A stretch of 64,000 nt of DNA from Enterobacteriaceae bacterium 4M9 (GCA_010092695.1 JAADJJ010000001.1:2356001-2420000); one strand, 5' to 3'; positions 9,669 through 19,176 are shown, numbered from the stretch's first letter. Translations and numbers: made by a program. The notes: a model not told the origin generated them from the sequence alone.

Positions 9669-12600
9669 ATGGCAATACATGGAAGTAAACACTTTGACCC
9701 GATGCTGGGCGTGGATTTTCACGAATATATTGCGCCACCCGGCGTATGGCCCACGCCGCATATTTCACTGGTTCTGGATCTGTTTGACTACCTGCCGCTG
9801 ATAGGCGCGACGGTGTCCATTCATGGACTCAGGCGTACAACTGCGGGTACAGAAGGACTGTCTTTTCATATCCCGATTGGGGTGCCATCTCCGTCGTCGC
9901 TGGACGAGTTTCTAAAACCTGAAGCCGAAGTGTTCATGGGCAGCAAAACCGTGATTGCCGATGGCGACCCGCTTTCCCGTATGGTGGTGCCGACGTTAAG
10001 TTGCAACATTGTCGGTATCCTCCCGCCATTTCGTCCCAAAAAAGCGGTCAAGACGTTTGCCCTGACGCTCCCGCTGACCGTTAACCTTGCACTGCCTCAT
10101 CAGGTCATTGTGGGTGGCCCACTGACGATTAACTGGATGGCGATGGCGATGAAACTCGGTTTTGCCGCCATCTCGAAAATCGCCAAAAAGGTGAAAAAAA
10201 GCCAGAAATTCAAGAAAGGCATGAACAAGTTTAAGGAGTTCAGACAGAAAATTTTCAAGAATATGAAGCCGGGAACGTTGAAATGCGACATTTTACGCGC
10301 CGAGCCGGTGGATATTCGGGACGGTAGTGTACATGTTGTACATCAGGACTTTGTGCTGCCGGGGCGGGTACCTCTGGCGTGGAACCGTTATTACAACACA
10401 GCCGATACCGACGACGAAGGTGTAATGGGAAATGGCTGGCGTACGCTGGTGGATACCCGGCTTTGTCTTGACCGCGACAGCGGCGTGCGGTTTTTAGAAC
10501 TCGCCGATGGGCCGCTGCTCTTTCCGGACGTGCCGGCTGTTGCGGGTAAAGCGGCGGCAGTATACAGCATCCCGGCCAGCGCCCGACTGTGGTTTGAAGA
10601 CGATGCTGGCGTTACGCGCTGGTATGCCGAGACGCAGGAAAATCAGTTCTGGATATTCACTGATGAACGCGACGCGCCAGAACTCGTGCCTGAGGCCCTG
10701 GAAGACAATAATGGCAACGGCTGGCGCTTTAGCTTCGCTCGTAATTTACTGACGTTAACCGAATATACCCGCCAGGGAGTGACGGGACGCCAGCTTGAGA
10801 TGCCGGTTGAAAACCGTCGTATCAGCCACATCGTACTGGAAGACACTGTGCTGGAGCCCGGCAGTGGTAAATATCATCCCCGTTCTCTGGCTACATATGG
10901 GTATGACGACGAGAACCGCTTAGTCAGCCATACCGACAATGCAGGGCACAGCCAGCGTTACGCCTGGCTTAGCGGGAATTATATGCGCTATCACGCCGAT
11001 CGGCTGGGGCAGCGCTTTCATTACGACTATGACGACCAGTGGCGAGTCGTACATGCGTGGGGTGACGGGGGCTACTACGACTATCGCTTTGAATGGAATG
11101 ACAGCAGCCATGAGTTGGTGGTTACTGATTCGCTGGGCCACGCCAGTATTCTGCGCTTTAGCGAGGATCGCCTGCCACTGTGTGAGATAGACCCTGAAGG
11201 CGGCGTGACGTTTTACCTCTATGACGAATACGGCCTGACCACTGGCGTCACGGCACCGGGCGGTGGCACCACCAGCTGGGAATACGATGATATGGGTAAC
11301 GTCTGCAGCGAGACGGCAGCAGACGACAGCAAATGGACGGCGGCCTGGCAGGATAATCACCTGACAGAGTACTGCGCACCAGACGGCGGGAAATGGGTTT
11401 TTGAGTATGATGCTTCAGGTAACCTGACAGCCGTCACCGACCCGTCAGGTGTGGCGCAGGGTTTCCAGCACGACCCTCTGGGGCAGATAATCCGCCAGAC
11501 ATACGGCGCTGGCAATGATGTGCAGTTCACCTACGACCGACTGGGGTTTGTCCACTGCGTAACGCACCGCAACGGCAGCCGGGACTGGTATGAATGGAAT
11601 AACTGTGGAAGCCTGCTGTCGCAGACAAACGCGCTGTTACAGCAGACGCGCTACACGGTGGATGTTTGCGAACGGGTGACGCAGGTCATGCTACCGGACG
11701 GGCGGTACGTGGATATCACGTATGACGCAGAAGGACAGATAACAGCGTACCGGGATGAGGCAGGTCGGGTAACGAGGCTGAGTTATAGCCCGACCGGGGA
11801 GGTGACGGAGTGCATAAAGCCGGACGGCAGCCGTATCGGTTATGAGTATGATACCGAGGACCAGCTGACGGCGGTGTGTAACGAGCTGGGTCAGCGCTGG
11901 CTTCTGCGGCGCGATGGTCTCGGGCGCATTACAGAGGAGCGCAACTGGCGGAAGCAGAGTACCCGTTACGGTTGGAATGCGGATGGATGGCTGACGTCGC
12001 GCACCACGCCGGACGGTCGAAGCCTGACATATCAGCATGATCGTGTGGGTCGGATGACGGCGCTGTGCGACGACGGCAGGTTGTTGGCGCGCTATGGCTA
12101 TGATGAGCAGGGGCGACTGACGGCGTGTGACAACCCCTATCGTCGCCTGGCGTGGGAGTATGATGCCGCAGGACGCCTGGTGCAGGAGCACCAGGATGCG
12201 TTCACCGTTCAGCATTTTTACTCAGCCCAGGGGCAGTATGCCGGGCGGGAAAGCAGCAGCGGTAACCGCGTTGCGCTGGCCTATAACGATGCAGGGCTAA
12301 TCAGTCAGATACAGATTAACGATGGGCAGCCGGTATTGCAGGAGTACGACATGCTGGGCCGCCCGGTACGGGAGCAACTGGCGGCAGGGCTGGTCCGCGA
12401 ACGGATGTATAACACACGGGGCCAGCTGACGAGCCAGGACGTGAGTAAGGACAACGTACCGTTGTTTAGCCTGGAATGGCGTTACGATCAGCAGGGGAAT
12501 ATCATCAGCCGCCACGACAGCATCCGTGGTGAAACGCGGTTTGAGTATGACATGATCGGTCAGCTCACCGCGTGCACGGATGTGCTGGGCCGGGTACAGC

Positions 12601-13901
12601 GGTTTATTACGGATGCAGCCGGTAACCGGCTACAGGAAGAGATACAGCGGCGCGAAGGCGGTGGAGATGACAACTGGGTGTGTCACGCCTGGCTGGCAGA
12701 GGACTGGGATGCCCTGGAGCACTGGTATAACCGCAACGGGCAGTTGATACAACGCCGTCAGCGCAGGCTGGTAAACGGATTCACCACGCAGCAGACGGAT
12801 GACCTGACGTGGGATGAACTGGGGCGACTGGCAACGTATCGCAACGAGCGGTTGTGTTCGGAATATGGTTACGACGGACTGGGGCGGCGGGTATTTAAAA
12901 AGACCACACGGGCAGGAAGCGAAGTGTCGGATATCCGCTGGTTCTGGTGGGACGGTGATACGCTGCTGGCTGAATGTGATGAACAGGCGCAGGCAGCGGA
13001 AGCTGTGACGCAGGCCTGCGCGCCGGACGAGATAAACAGCGAGCTGGACCGCCATTCACATCTTCTCCAGCTGGTCAGTGGTGCGCTGCTTCAGGAGTAT
13101 GTTTACCGGCCAGACAGCTTTGAGCCGCTGGCACTGATAACCGCAGGAAGCATGCAGGGTAACGCGGCGGGAAGTGTGGTTAATCCTCCTGCCGTGTACT
13201 TTTACCACAATGACATTAACGGTGCGCCGCTGCGTATAACCGATGCCCGGGGTTACAGCGCGTGGTCGCTGGAGCCCGGCGCGTGGGGTGAAAACGGGCA
13301 GGTGAGTGAGATTCAGGTCTCAAACCCGCTGCGTTTTCAGGGCCAGTACTTTGATGAAGAGAGTGGATTACACTACAATCGATACAGGTATTACGAGCCG
13401 GAGAGCGGACGGTATATCTCGCAGGACCCGATAGGGCTGATGGGCGGGATTAATGTTTATCAGTATGTGCCTAATACGCTGTCATGGTTCGACCTGTTAG
13501 GGCTTAAATGTGGGACTATTGAATACCGCCATAAACAAAAGCCTAATAAAGTAACTAACATCCGAGAACTTCGTCGCCAAATCAGAGGGCAAGTAAGAGC
13601 ATTTAATAAAATATTAAAAGAAGAAGGGATGAGCGGTCTTAAGAAACGTATAAACGACTACAATTCTGTGTTAGAAAAAGAAGGGCGGGATTACGTTAGA
13701 GGATTAGGAACAGCTGGGGAAGGAAAGGTTTGGTTGCATGAACCTGATATGAGAACGGGTGGTTTACCTAGTGATGTAAGCAGAACGGGACTTAGTAGAG
13801 AGAACTCAATTATTGGTGGGAATGCTCCAAGTATTGCTCGTCAAATATTAGATATGCCTGATGATGTTACGAGAATTACATCAAAACTATTCTTCGATTA
13901 G
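9669..13901 (+). CDS. Rhs/YD-repeat T6SS effector with Ntox15-like C-terminal toxin
   Basis: 1410 aa. Residues 1-150 form a PAAR-like N-terminal region. A basic helix stretch (about 155-200) and the Rhs beta-cocoon built of YD repeats (about 215-1270) follow, ending in the core motif SGRYISQDPIGL…WFDLLGL. The last roughly 130 residues are AT-rich and variable. They carry H-x-x-D (HEPD at 1357-1360) in a setting like polymorphic toxin Ntox15, the domain of the Agrobacterium DNase Tde1. In the family the core encloses and autocleaves the toxin. It is delivered by the adjacent VgrG, and the gene right behind is its immunity gene. Toxin class is inferred from the motif, not proven. Confidence 0.88.
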   Translation: MAIHGSKHFDPMLGVDFHEYIAPPGVWPTPHISLVLDLFDYLPLIGATVSIHGLRRTTAGTEGLSFHIPIGVPSPSSLDEFLKPEAEVFMGSKTVIADGDPLSRMVVPTLSCNIVGILPPFRPKKAVKTFALTLPLTVNLALPHQVIVGGPLTINWMAMAMKLGFAAISKIAKKVKKSQKFKKGMNKFKEFRQKIFKNMKPGTLKCDILRAEPVDIRDGSVHVVHQDFVLPGRVPLAWNRYYNTADTDDEGVMGNGWRTLVDTRLCLDRDSGVRFLELADGPLLFPDVPAVAGKAAAVYSIPASARLWFEDDAGVTRWYAETQENQFWIFTDERDAPELVPEALEDNNGNGWRFSFARNLLTLTEYTRQGVTGRQLEMPVENRRISHIVLEDTVLEPGSGKYHPRSLATYGYDDENRLVSHTDNAGHSQRYAWLSGNYMRYHADRLGQRFHYDYDDQWRVVHAWGDGGYYDYRFEWNDSSHELVVTDSLGHASILRFSEDRLPLCEIDPEGGVTFYLYDEYGLTTGVTAPGGGTTSWEYDDMGNVCSETAADDSKWTAAWQDNHLTEYCAPDGGKWVFEYDASGNLTAVTDPSGVAQGFQHDPLGQIIRQTYGAGNDVQFTYDRLGFVHCVTHRNGSRDWYEWNNCGSLLSQTNALLQQTRYTVDVCERVTQVMLPDGRYVDITYDAEGQITAYRDEAGRVTRLSYSPTGEVTECIKPDGSRIGYEYDTEDQLTAVCNELGQRWLLRRDGLGRITEERNWRKQSTRYGWNADGWLTSRTTPDGRSLTYQHDRVGRMTALCDDGRLLARYGYDEQGRLTACDNPYRRLAWEYDAAGRLVQEHQDAFTVQHFYSAQGQYAGRESSSGNRVALAYNDAGLISQIQINDGQPVLQEYDMLGRPVREQLAAGLVRERMYNTRGQLTSQDVSKDNVPLFSLEWRYDQQGNIISRHDSIRGETRFEYDMIGQLTACTDVLGRVQRFITDAAGNRLQEEIQRREGGGDDNWVCHAWLAEDWDALEHWYNRNGQLIQRRQRRLVNGFTTQQTDDLTWDELGRLATYRNERLCSEYGYDGLGRRVFKKTTRAGSEVSDIRWFWWDGDTLLAECDEQAQAAEAVTQACAPDEINSELDRHSHLLQLVSGALLQEYVYRPDSFEPLALITAGSMQGNAAGSVVNPPAVYFYHNDINGAPLRITDARGYSAWSLEPGAWGENGQVSEIQVSNPLRFQGQYFDEESGLHYNRYRYYEPESGRYISQDPIGLMGGINVYQYVPNTLSWFDLLGLKCGTIEYRHKQKPNKVTNIRELRRQIRGQVRAFNKILKEEGMSGLKKRINDYNSVLEKEGRDYVRGLGTAGEGKVWLHEPDMRTGGLPSDVSRTGLSRENSIIGGNAPSIARQILDMPDDVTRITSKLFFD
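12378..13442 (+). repeat. Rhs core segment, repeat copy 1
   Basis: This stretch of the intact rhs gene is repeated at 17000-18061, offset about 4621 bases, with only around ten visible substitutions and one single-base deletion. Such near identity allows recombination between the two copies and so exchange of toxin tips. Confidence 0.93.
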
Positions 13902-13911
13902 AGATTATGAA

Positions 13912-14394
13912 ATGAATAAAAAAAATGAGATTATTAATAGTTATAATGCACTGGATACTGATGGTAAAATAGATTTTATTCGCAACTTTAGTAATGCATT
14001 AGATTTAGAATTGGCTGGTTTTTTTCTCAATGTCGTGAAAGATGATTCAGAAGATGAGCTTTTAAGAATTGAAGTGGCAAAAATACTAGGTCTATATAAA
14101 GGTGATTATCATGATGGCTTTATAAAAAAGGAGTTATTATTTTTGCTTGGTTCTGATGAGGATGATGAGCTAAAAGTATATTTAATTAATGCTCTGTCTT
14201 TAATGAGTATTGATGAGTCTGATGTCGATTTTTTCCTAAATATCATAAACGGGAACTATTATATTTTAGTGAAAGAAGCTGCATTTTCTTTGATTGTTGA
14301 ACATAAGAGTTTATCTTCGGCACACAATGCCTTGCAGAGTCTATCACAAGATAAAGTTTTTGGTGCGTCAGCCAAAAGAGAGTTAGGTTTATAA
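13912..14394 (+). CDS. Probable immunity protein for the Rhs toxin
   Basis: 160 aa starting at the ATG 10 bases after the rhs stop; an in-frame ATG at 13861 lies inside rhs and is less likely. The product is acidic and all-helical with HEAT-like pairs (ELLRIEVAKILGLYKG, ELKVYLINALSLMSID, ILVKEAAFSLIVE). Base composition is AT-rich like the toxin tip and unlike the Rhs core. Position right behind a polymorphic toxin is the classical immunity arrangement. Acidic HEAT-like immunity proteins are common, but I cannot name a family. It ends just before a terminator hairpin. Confidence 0.75.
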   Translation: MNKKNEIINSYNALDTDGKIDFIRNFSNALDLELAGFFLNVVKDDSEDELLRIEVAKILGLYKGDYHDGFIKKELLFLLGSDEDDELKVYLINALSLMSIDESDVDFFLNIINGNYYILVKEAAFSLIVEHKSLSSAHNALQSLSQDKVFGASAKRELGL

Positions 14395-14406
14395 AATTAG
14401 TAGGGG

Positions 14407-14436
14407 CCGGGATGATATTAAATTTCCCGGTTTTTA
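14407..14436 (+). terminator. Intrinsic terminator after Rhs immunity gene
   Basis: CCGGGA (14407-14412) pairs with TCCCGG (14425-14430), followed by TTTTTATTTT. It closes the vgrG-rhs-immunity unit. Confidence 0.75.
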
Positions 14437-14515
14437 TTTTATCTTGTCAGAGTCCATATTTTATCCTCTGATGCTTAATTAGCGGGATATTCCCTGTATT
14501 GCTCAGTGCATCATA

Positions 14516-14914
14516 TTGGATGGTAAAAGTTCTGAAATAGAAAGCGGCAGTGGTAAAACCGCATCTAATACACTTGGATGGTTCGATCCTCTATGGCTAA
14601 GTTGCCGTTCTGATGCCGCTCACCATGTTAAAGATGTTCTTGTGGCTGCTGATGAAAGTGCTGGGAAAGCTAGTGTGGAGCAAGCTTTAAAAGAACCAGG
14701 GGAGAGAATGTCAAGTGGAAAATTTTTCTGATAAAAAATATCGGCAAGCGGTAGTCAAAAATCTAAAGAAGTTAGAGCCTTTATGCTAGATTCCAAAAAT
14801 TATGAATTAGAATATTATGGTCATAACCGTTCTCAAGGCGCAAAATTATCTGATAGATATAAAAGTCCGGGTGATTTTATTGGTCCGGCAGAAATGTCAC
14901 AATACTTTCCATAA
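14516..14914 (+). pseudogene. Orphan Rhs toxin tip, broken by two stops
   Basis: The frame carries the Rhs core-end signature (NTLGWFDPLWLSC, normally DPLGLSC) and then a toxin-like tail. Two consecutive stops, TGA-TAA at 14729-14734, interrupt it. The same frame then continues with a plausible tip end (SKEVRAFMLDSKNYELEYYG … MSQYFP) up to 14914. There is no Rhs core in front, so it cannot be delivered as it stands. The toxin family is not recognised. A gene that fits its immunity partner follows 16 bases later. Confidence 0.65.
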
Positions 14915-14930
14915 CTAAAGGTTAAGTGTA

Positions 14931-15365
14931 ATGAAAGAGCTTGCTGAAGAAAATAAAAAACTAGAGGAGATAATAGTCTCTATTGTGGAGAAAGGCAATG
15001 AGTTTCACGATAGTAAATCTTATGAAGAAGCGTTAGATGAATATAAAAGGGCTTGGGGATTACTTCCCGAACCTAAGTTAGAGTGGGAAATCGTCAGTTG
15101 GATTGCGGCATGTATATATAGTGCTTACTTTGATATGGCAGCCTTTCCAAAGGCTAAAAAATGGGCAGAAGTTGCATTGCAAACTCGAGTCTCAGATATA
15201 GATACTGCTCCGTTGATTGATCTTGGCATGGTTTGTTATGAGTTAGAGCAATATGATGAATCATATAAATACTTTGATGGCGCCTATAGTTACGGTAAAG
15301 CTCGTGCGTTTAAAGAAAGACCGAAGAAGTATCTTGACTTTTATTTAGCCAAGAAAAACAAATAA
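14931..15365 (+). CDS. Probable orphan immunity protein, TPR-like
   Basis: 144 aa, AT-rich, starting with ATG 16 bases after the broken toxin tip; AAAGG lies 9 nt upstream. It contains tetratricopeptide-like helices (GNEFHDSKSYEEALDEYKRAW, AKKWAEVALQTR, YELEQYDESYKYFDGAY). TPR-type proteins are frequent immunity partners of Rhs/CdiA tips. The ORF is intact although its toxin is broken, which fits retention as protection against sister strains. Confidence 0.7.
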   Translation: MKELAEENKKLEEIIVSIVEKGNEFHDSKSYEEALDEYKRAWGLLPEPKLEWEIVSWIAACIYSAYFDMAAFPKAKKWAEVALQTRVSDIDTAPLIDLGMVCYELEQYDESYKYFDGAYSYGKARAFKERPKKYLDFYLAKKNK

Positions 15366-15367
15366 TA

Positions 15368-15403
15368 AAAAGCCGGGGGATATTAAATCTTCCTGGCTTT
15401 TTA
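15368..15403 (+). terminator. Intrinsic terminator after the TPR immunity gene
   Basis: AAAAAGCC and GGCTTTTT form the base of an imperfect stem (GGGGA/TTCCT inside) that ends in a T run. It follows the stop codon by three bases. Confidence 0.7.
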
Positions 15404-15790
15404 ATTATTTAATCACCTTTCAATCCACTAAACAAACGCCGCGTTCATGGCTTAACGCCGCAGTCGCCGCCATCCCTGGTGGCTCCGGCCCCATTCGTGG
15501 ATGAGGGCTGATTAAAAAGGTTGCCGACCTGCGTTTGGCTACGGTGGCTCATGTCGCGTATCACTCGTCCTCGCCAGCTCCCTCCCAGATCCGGTGTTGT
15601 CACCCCGGCCAAACAGCAGTGTCCCAGAGTAACGGAGCCACTAATGACAGTAGCAAAAGGGGATGCTAAGGTCGCACGTCGGGAAAAACGGGTTAACACG
15701 CTGTTAAGCAGGGAAAAGGTAGTGGTCGGGAAGCGAGAAACGGAGCAGGCGTTAGCGTGTGAAAAGATACGATAGTGTCGGGTTCGTTCC
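15404..15790. other. GC-rich unexplained insert between two Rhs tips
   Basis: About 370 bases much richer in G+C than the neighbouring toxin/immunity genes, abutting exactly the point where the next Rhs tip begins (after 'DP' of the core-end motif). Long open frames exist on both strands but none looks like a known protein. The style (many short structured purine stretches such as GGGGATGCTAAGG and GAAACGGAGCAGGC) suggests a structured RNA or mobile-element remnant. I do not recognise it. Confidence 0.35.
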
Positions 15791-16246
15791 GATGACCCGC
15801 TAGGGCTGGCGGGGGGGATAAATGTATACCAGTATGCACCTGAGCCACTGAGGTGGTTCGATCCACTAGGGTTAAGTTGCAGTTCTGATGCAGCTGTACT
15901 ACGCAAGAATATGGAAGCGGCAGGAAAAAAGACGCCAGATTATAAAAATTCAGCGCATCATATTGTTATGTCTAATTCTAAAGACTCAAGAATGGTAGCT
16001 CTTCGCGAAAAAATGGATGAACTTGGTGTTAAAATTAACTCAGCAGATAACGGGGTTTATTTGCCTACAAGTTCAAAGGTGAAAAAAAATTCTGGCACAA
16101 GTGCAATTGCCCACTCAAGAGTACATACAGATGCATATAAACAAAATGTGTATGACAGGCTTAATGATATAAATAACAAATCTGATTTTGAAAGCGAACT
16201 TAGTAAAATTGCTGACGAATTGAAAAAAGGTACATTTGGATTTTAA
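15791..16246 (+). pseudogene. Orphan Rhs tip with AHH-type HNH/EndoVII nuclease
   Basis: The frame opens with the Rhs core-end signature (DDPLGLAGGINVYQYAPEPL then WFDPLGLSC) and has no start codon or core before it. The tip contains KTPDYKNSAHHIV followed by a helical region and VYLPTSSKVK…IAHSRVHTDAYKQNVYDRL. That is the layout of the AHH family of HNH/Endonuclease VII nucleases. An ATG at 15911 could give only a 111-aa free toxin. It is best read as a displaced cassette, directly followed by its immunity gene. Confidence 0.75.
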
Positions 16247-16254
16247 TTATTGAG

Positions 16255-16866
16255 GTGAATATGCATAGTGAAATAAAAGAACTTGAAGTGTTATTTTCTT
16301 CTTTAAAATCAAAAGGAGTGGCAGGATTTAGTGATCATTTAAGTGCTATATTTAGAGAGTGCAAGAAAATTTTTATTAGCAAAGGTGCATTTGTAAATGT
16401 TAGGCCATTTGAAATAGAGAGGGCAGGTATTAAATTAGGAAGGGTTTTAAAAAAAGAGCCGGCTAAATTTAAAAACATATATAAATATTATTACGACGAC
16501 TGCGGTAAAGTTAGGCTTATTGAAATTTACGATGGTGATCTTGTTGATAGGGAATTTTATTTTTATCATTCCGATTGTATTTTTATATATTTTTTTGATG
16601 CTGCTGGTGATATTAGAAATATAAGGAAGTGTATTTTGCAAGGTGTTTTTTTTATCAGCGAATTTAATTATGGTAAATACGGGTTTTCCATTTCTGATTA
16701 TATATATTCTGAAAATAAATTAATTGATTGCATTAAAGTTTTTGAGAAGGAGCATAATGAGGAGAAGGGTTCAACTTTCAATGTCAAATTTAAATATAAT
16801 AATCAGGAATTGGAATCCATTATTAATGTATTTCCTAACGGTTATGAGGAACAGCGGTACCCATAA
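16255..16866 (+). CDS. Probable immunity protein for AHH nuclease tip
   Basis: Starts about 9 bases after the toxin tip; annotated with the ATG at 16261 or the TTG-type start at 16255 (the ribosome site GAGGTG favours 16261). About 200 aa, very AT-rich, rich in Phe, Tyr and Ile, with beta-strand character (KYYYDDCGKVRLIEIYDGDL, FYFYHSDCIFIYFFDAAG). No signal peptide. No family recognised. The immunity role is inferred from position. Confidence 0.65.
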   Translation: MNMHSEIKELEVLFSSLKSKGVAGFSDHLSAIFRECKKIFISKGAFVNVRPFEIERAGIKLGRVLKKEPAKFKNIYKYYYDDCGKVRLIEIYDGDLVDREFYFYHSDCIFIYFFDAAGDIRNIRKCILQGVFFISEFNYGKYGFSISDYIYSENKLIDCIKVFEKEHNEEKGSTFNVKFKYNNQELESIINVFPNGYEEQRYP

Positions 16867-16999
16867 AGCATAGAGTTAATATTAAGGAAAAATCCGAGGT
16901 TTACCGTGATCGCTAAAGCGCTATGTGATGGATGTTTACTCACGGATAACGCAGATAATGCTGCCGGACAGCAGTAGTATCGGCTATACCGAGGACCAG

Positions 17000-18061
17000 C
17001 TGGCGGCAGGGCTGGTCCGCTAGTGGGTGTATAACACACGGGGCCAGCTGACGAGCAGGACGTGAGTAAGGACAACGTACCGTTGTTTAGCCTGGAATGG
17101 CGTTACGATCAGCAGGGGAATATCATCAGCCGCCACGACAGCATCCGTGGTGAAACGCGGTTTGAGTATGACGTGATCGGTCAGCTCACCGCGTGCACGG
17201 ATGTGCTGGGCCGGGTACAGCGGTTTATTACGGATGCAGCCGGTAACCGGCTACAGGAAGAGATACAGCGGCGCGAAGGCGGTGGAGATGACAACTGGGT
17301 GTGTCACGCCTGGCTGGCAGAGGACCGGGATGCCCTGGAGCACTGGTATAACCGCAACGGGCAGTTGATACAACGCCGTCAGCGCAGGCTGGTAAACGGA
17401 TTCACCACGCAGCAGACGGATGACCTGACGTGGGATGAACTGGGGCGACTGGCAACGTATCGCAACGAGCGGTTGTGTTCGGAATATGGTTACGACGGAC
17501 TGGGGCGGCGGGTATTTAAAAAGACCACACGGGCAGGAAGCGAAGTGTCGGATATCCGCTGGTTCTGGTGGGACGGTGATACGCTGCTGGCCGAATGTGA
17601 TGAACAGGCGCAGGCAGCGGAAACTGTGACGCAGGCCTGCGCGCCGGACGAGATAAACAGCGAGCTGGCCCGTCATTCACATCTTCTCCAGCTGGTCAGT
17701 GGTGCGCTGCTTCAGGAGTATGTTTACCGGCCAGACAGCTTTGAGCCGCTGGCACTGATAACCGCAGGAAGCATGCAGGGTAACGCGGCGGGAAGTGTGG
17801 TTAATCCTCCTGCCGTGTACTTTTACCACAATGACATTAACGGTGCGCCGCTGCGTATAACCGATGCCCGGGGTTACAGCGCGTGGTCGCTGGAGTCCGG
17901 CGCGTGGGGTGAAAACGGGCAGGTGAGTGAGATTCAGGTCTCAAACCCGCTGCGTTTTCAGGGCCAGTACTTTGATGAAGAGAGTGGATTACACTACAAT
18001 CGATACAGGTATTACGAGCCGGAGAGTGGGCGGTATATCTCGCAGGACCCGATAGGGCTGG
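17000..18061 (+). repeat. Rhs core segment, repeat copy 2
   Basis: Direct repeat of 12378-13442, about 99% identical by eye. Differences include one missing base near 17056 and scattered transitions. Confidence 0.93.
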
Positions 18062-18072
18062 CGGGGGGATTA

Positions 18073-18129
18073 ATGTTTATGTTTATGTTTATGTTTATGT
18101 TTATGTTTATGTTTATGTTTATGTTTATG
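18073..18129 (+). repeat. Hexanucleotide microsatellite (ATGTTT)9
   Basis: Nine and a half tandem copies of ATGTTT. In the ancestral Rhs frame these encode Val-Tyr repeats where normal Rhs proteins have one or two. Such a tract changes length easily by polymerase slippage, always in steps of two codons. Confidence 0.95.
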
Positions 18130-18377
18130 CGCCTAATCCGATTAATTGTGTTGATCCATTAGGTCTTGCAAATTGACCGAACAATGGGAAGTATCATATA
18201 TTCCATGATTATTCACTTGATCCTCAATACAGATATTCAAGTGATGCTGTTCAATTTAATAGAGCAAATGCAGATCTTATGAGTAGAATGGAAACAGATC
18301 CTGCATTTAGAAGGGATATCCTTGGTCGTTATCCTCAATTAAACGACTGGATGAAAAATGGTGATTTAAAAATGTGA

Positions 18378-18718
18378 TTTTCGTGGTGTCAAATTTAAAG
18401 GTGGTTTTTTACCATCGAAAAACAGTTTGAAAATACAGTGATACAGCACAATTTGTTTTCTCGATAGAGTATAAAGTTGGAAAAATTCCCTCAGAACTTT
18501 CTGGCTATTTTTATATTTACCGGTTAAGCCAGTTTTAAACCCGCATTTCCCGGAGCGCCGTTTTTATTGCTGCAATCAGCTCTACACACTTTTAGAAAAC
18601 ACGAACATTGCACTCTTCCCCAATCCAACAGTCTTAAACCACAAGAATAAACCCCATACATTCAATAAGTTCTGAAAATCATCTGAAACTCACCTTGATC
18701 GTTTCCTTTGCATACGGA
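18378..18718 (+). other. Non-coding spacer before umuD
   Basis: AT-rich, with no ORF that looks real. It holds the decayed tail of the last Rhs tip and ends at the SOS box. Confidence 0.5.
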
Positions 18719-18738
18719 TACTGTATATCAATACAGTA
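18719..18738 (+). promoter_or_regulatory. LexA (SOS) box of umuDC
   Basis: TACTGTATATCAATACAGTA fits the CTG-N10-CAG LexA consensus with a near-perfect palindrome. It lies 19 bases before the umuD ATG, so it overlaps the promoter. Confidence 0.93.
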
Positions 18739-18756
18739 TTACATAGAAGAAACACG

Positions 18757-19176
18757 ATGACGTTTTCACATCTTTCAAGCATCAGCAAAATCAGCACATT
18801 ACCGCTTTTTACCGAGCGTATCCCCTGTGGTTTCCCCAGCCCGGCGCAGGATTACCTGGAAGATCTTATCGATCTGAACACGCTGCTTGTCAGCCATCCC
18901 AGCGCCACGTTTTTTCTGCGGGCCAGCGGGGATTCAATGACCGATGCAGGCATTGATGAGGGCGATCTGGTGGTGGTCGATCGCTCGCTCAAACCTGAAC
19001 ATGGCAACCTGGTGATTGCCTGCATCGACGGGGCTTTTACGCTCAAAGAGTTGCGTATCCGGCCGGTGTTGCAGCTGGTTGCACACAACCCAAACTATCC
19101 GCCGATTCGCCTGCACGACGAAGAGGAACTGGAAATCTTTGGTGTCGTTACGTTTACCGTTAAGGCGCATAAATAG
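18757..19176 (+). CDS. umuD: UmuD, SOS-induced Pol V subunit / S24 self-cleaving protease
   Basis: 139 aa, the usual UmuD length. It has the Cys-Gly-type cleavage site (PCGFPSPAQDY, around 24-25), the serine nucleophile in ASGDSMTDAGI (about 60) and the lysine in DGAFTLKELRI (about 97). RecA-stimulated self-cleavage yields UmuD', which joins UmuC as translesion polymerase V. It is intact and directly under a LexA box. The umuC partner starts 2 bases after its stop but is interrupted. Confidence 0.95.
   Translation: MTFSHLSSISKISTLPLFTERIPCGFPSPAQDYLEDLIDLNTLLVSHPSATFFLRASGDSMTDAGIDEGDLVVVDRSLKPEHGNLVIACIDGAFTLKELRIRPVLQLVAHNPNYPPIRLHDEEELEIFGVVTFTVKAHK

Larger units (their letters stand above)
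17000..18377 (+). pseudogene. Second Rhs core fragment with truncated WHH-type tip
   Basis: A 5'-truncated, near-identical copy of the end of the Rhs core (from 17000; scrambled core scraps in 16900-17000). It has an in-frame ATG-initiated ORF only from 17062. At the core-tip border the G run has six G where the parallel AHH tip has seven, shifting the frame from GGINVY to GLMFMF. Read in the restored frame it continues through nine Val-Tyr pairs and DPLGLAN, meets a stop, and then reads KYHIFHDYSLDPQYRYSSD…LKM. That resembles the start of WHH-type HNH nuclease tips. The catalytic WHH part is missing. Confidence 0.75.

Noticed and set aside
18061..18160. A Met-Phe repeat protein end
   Set aside because: It is the frameshifted reading of a Val-Tyr repeat in a dead Rhs copy.
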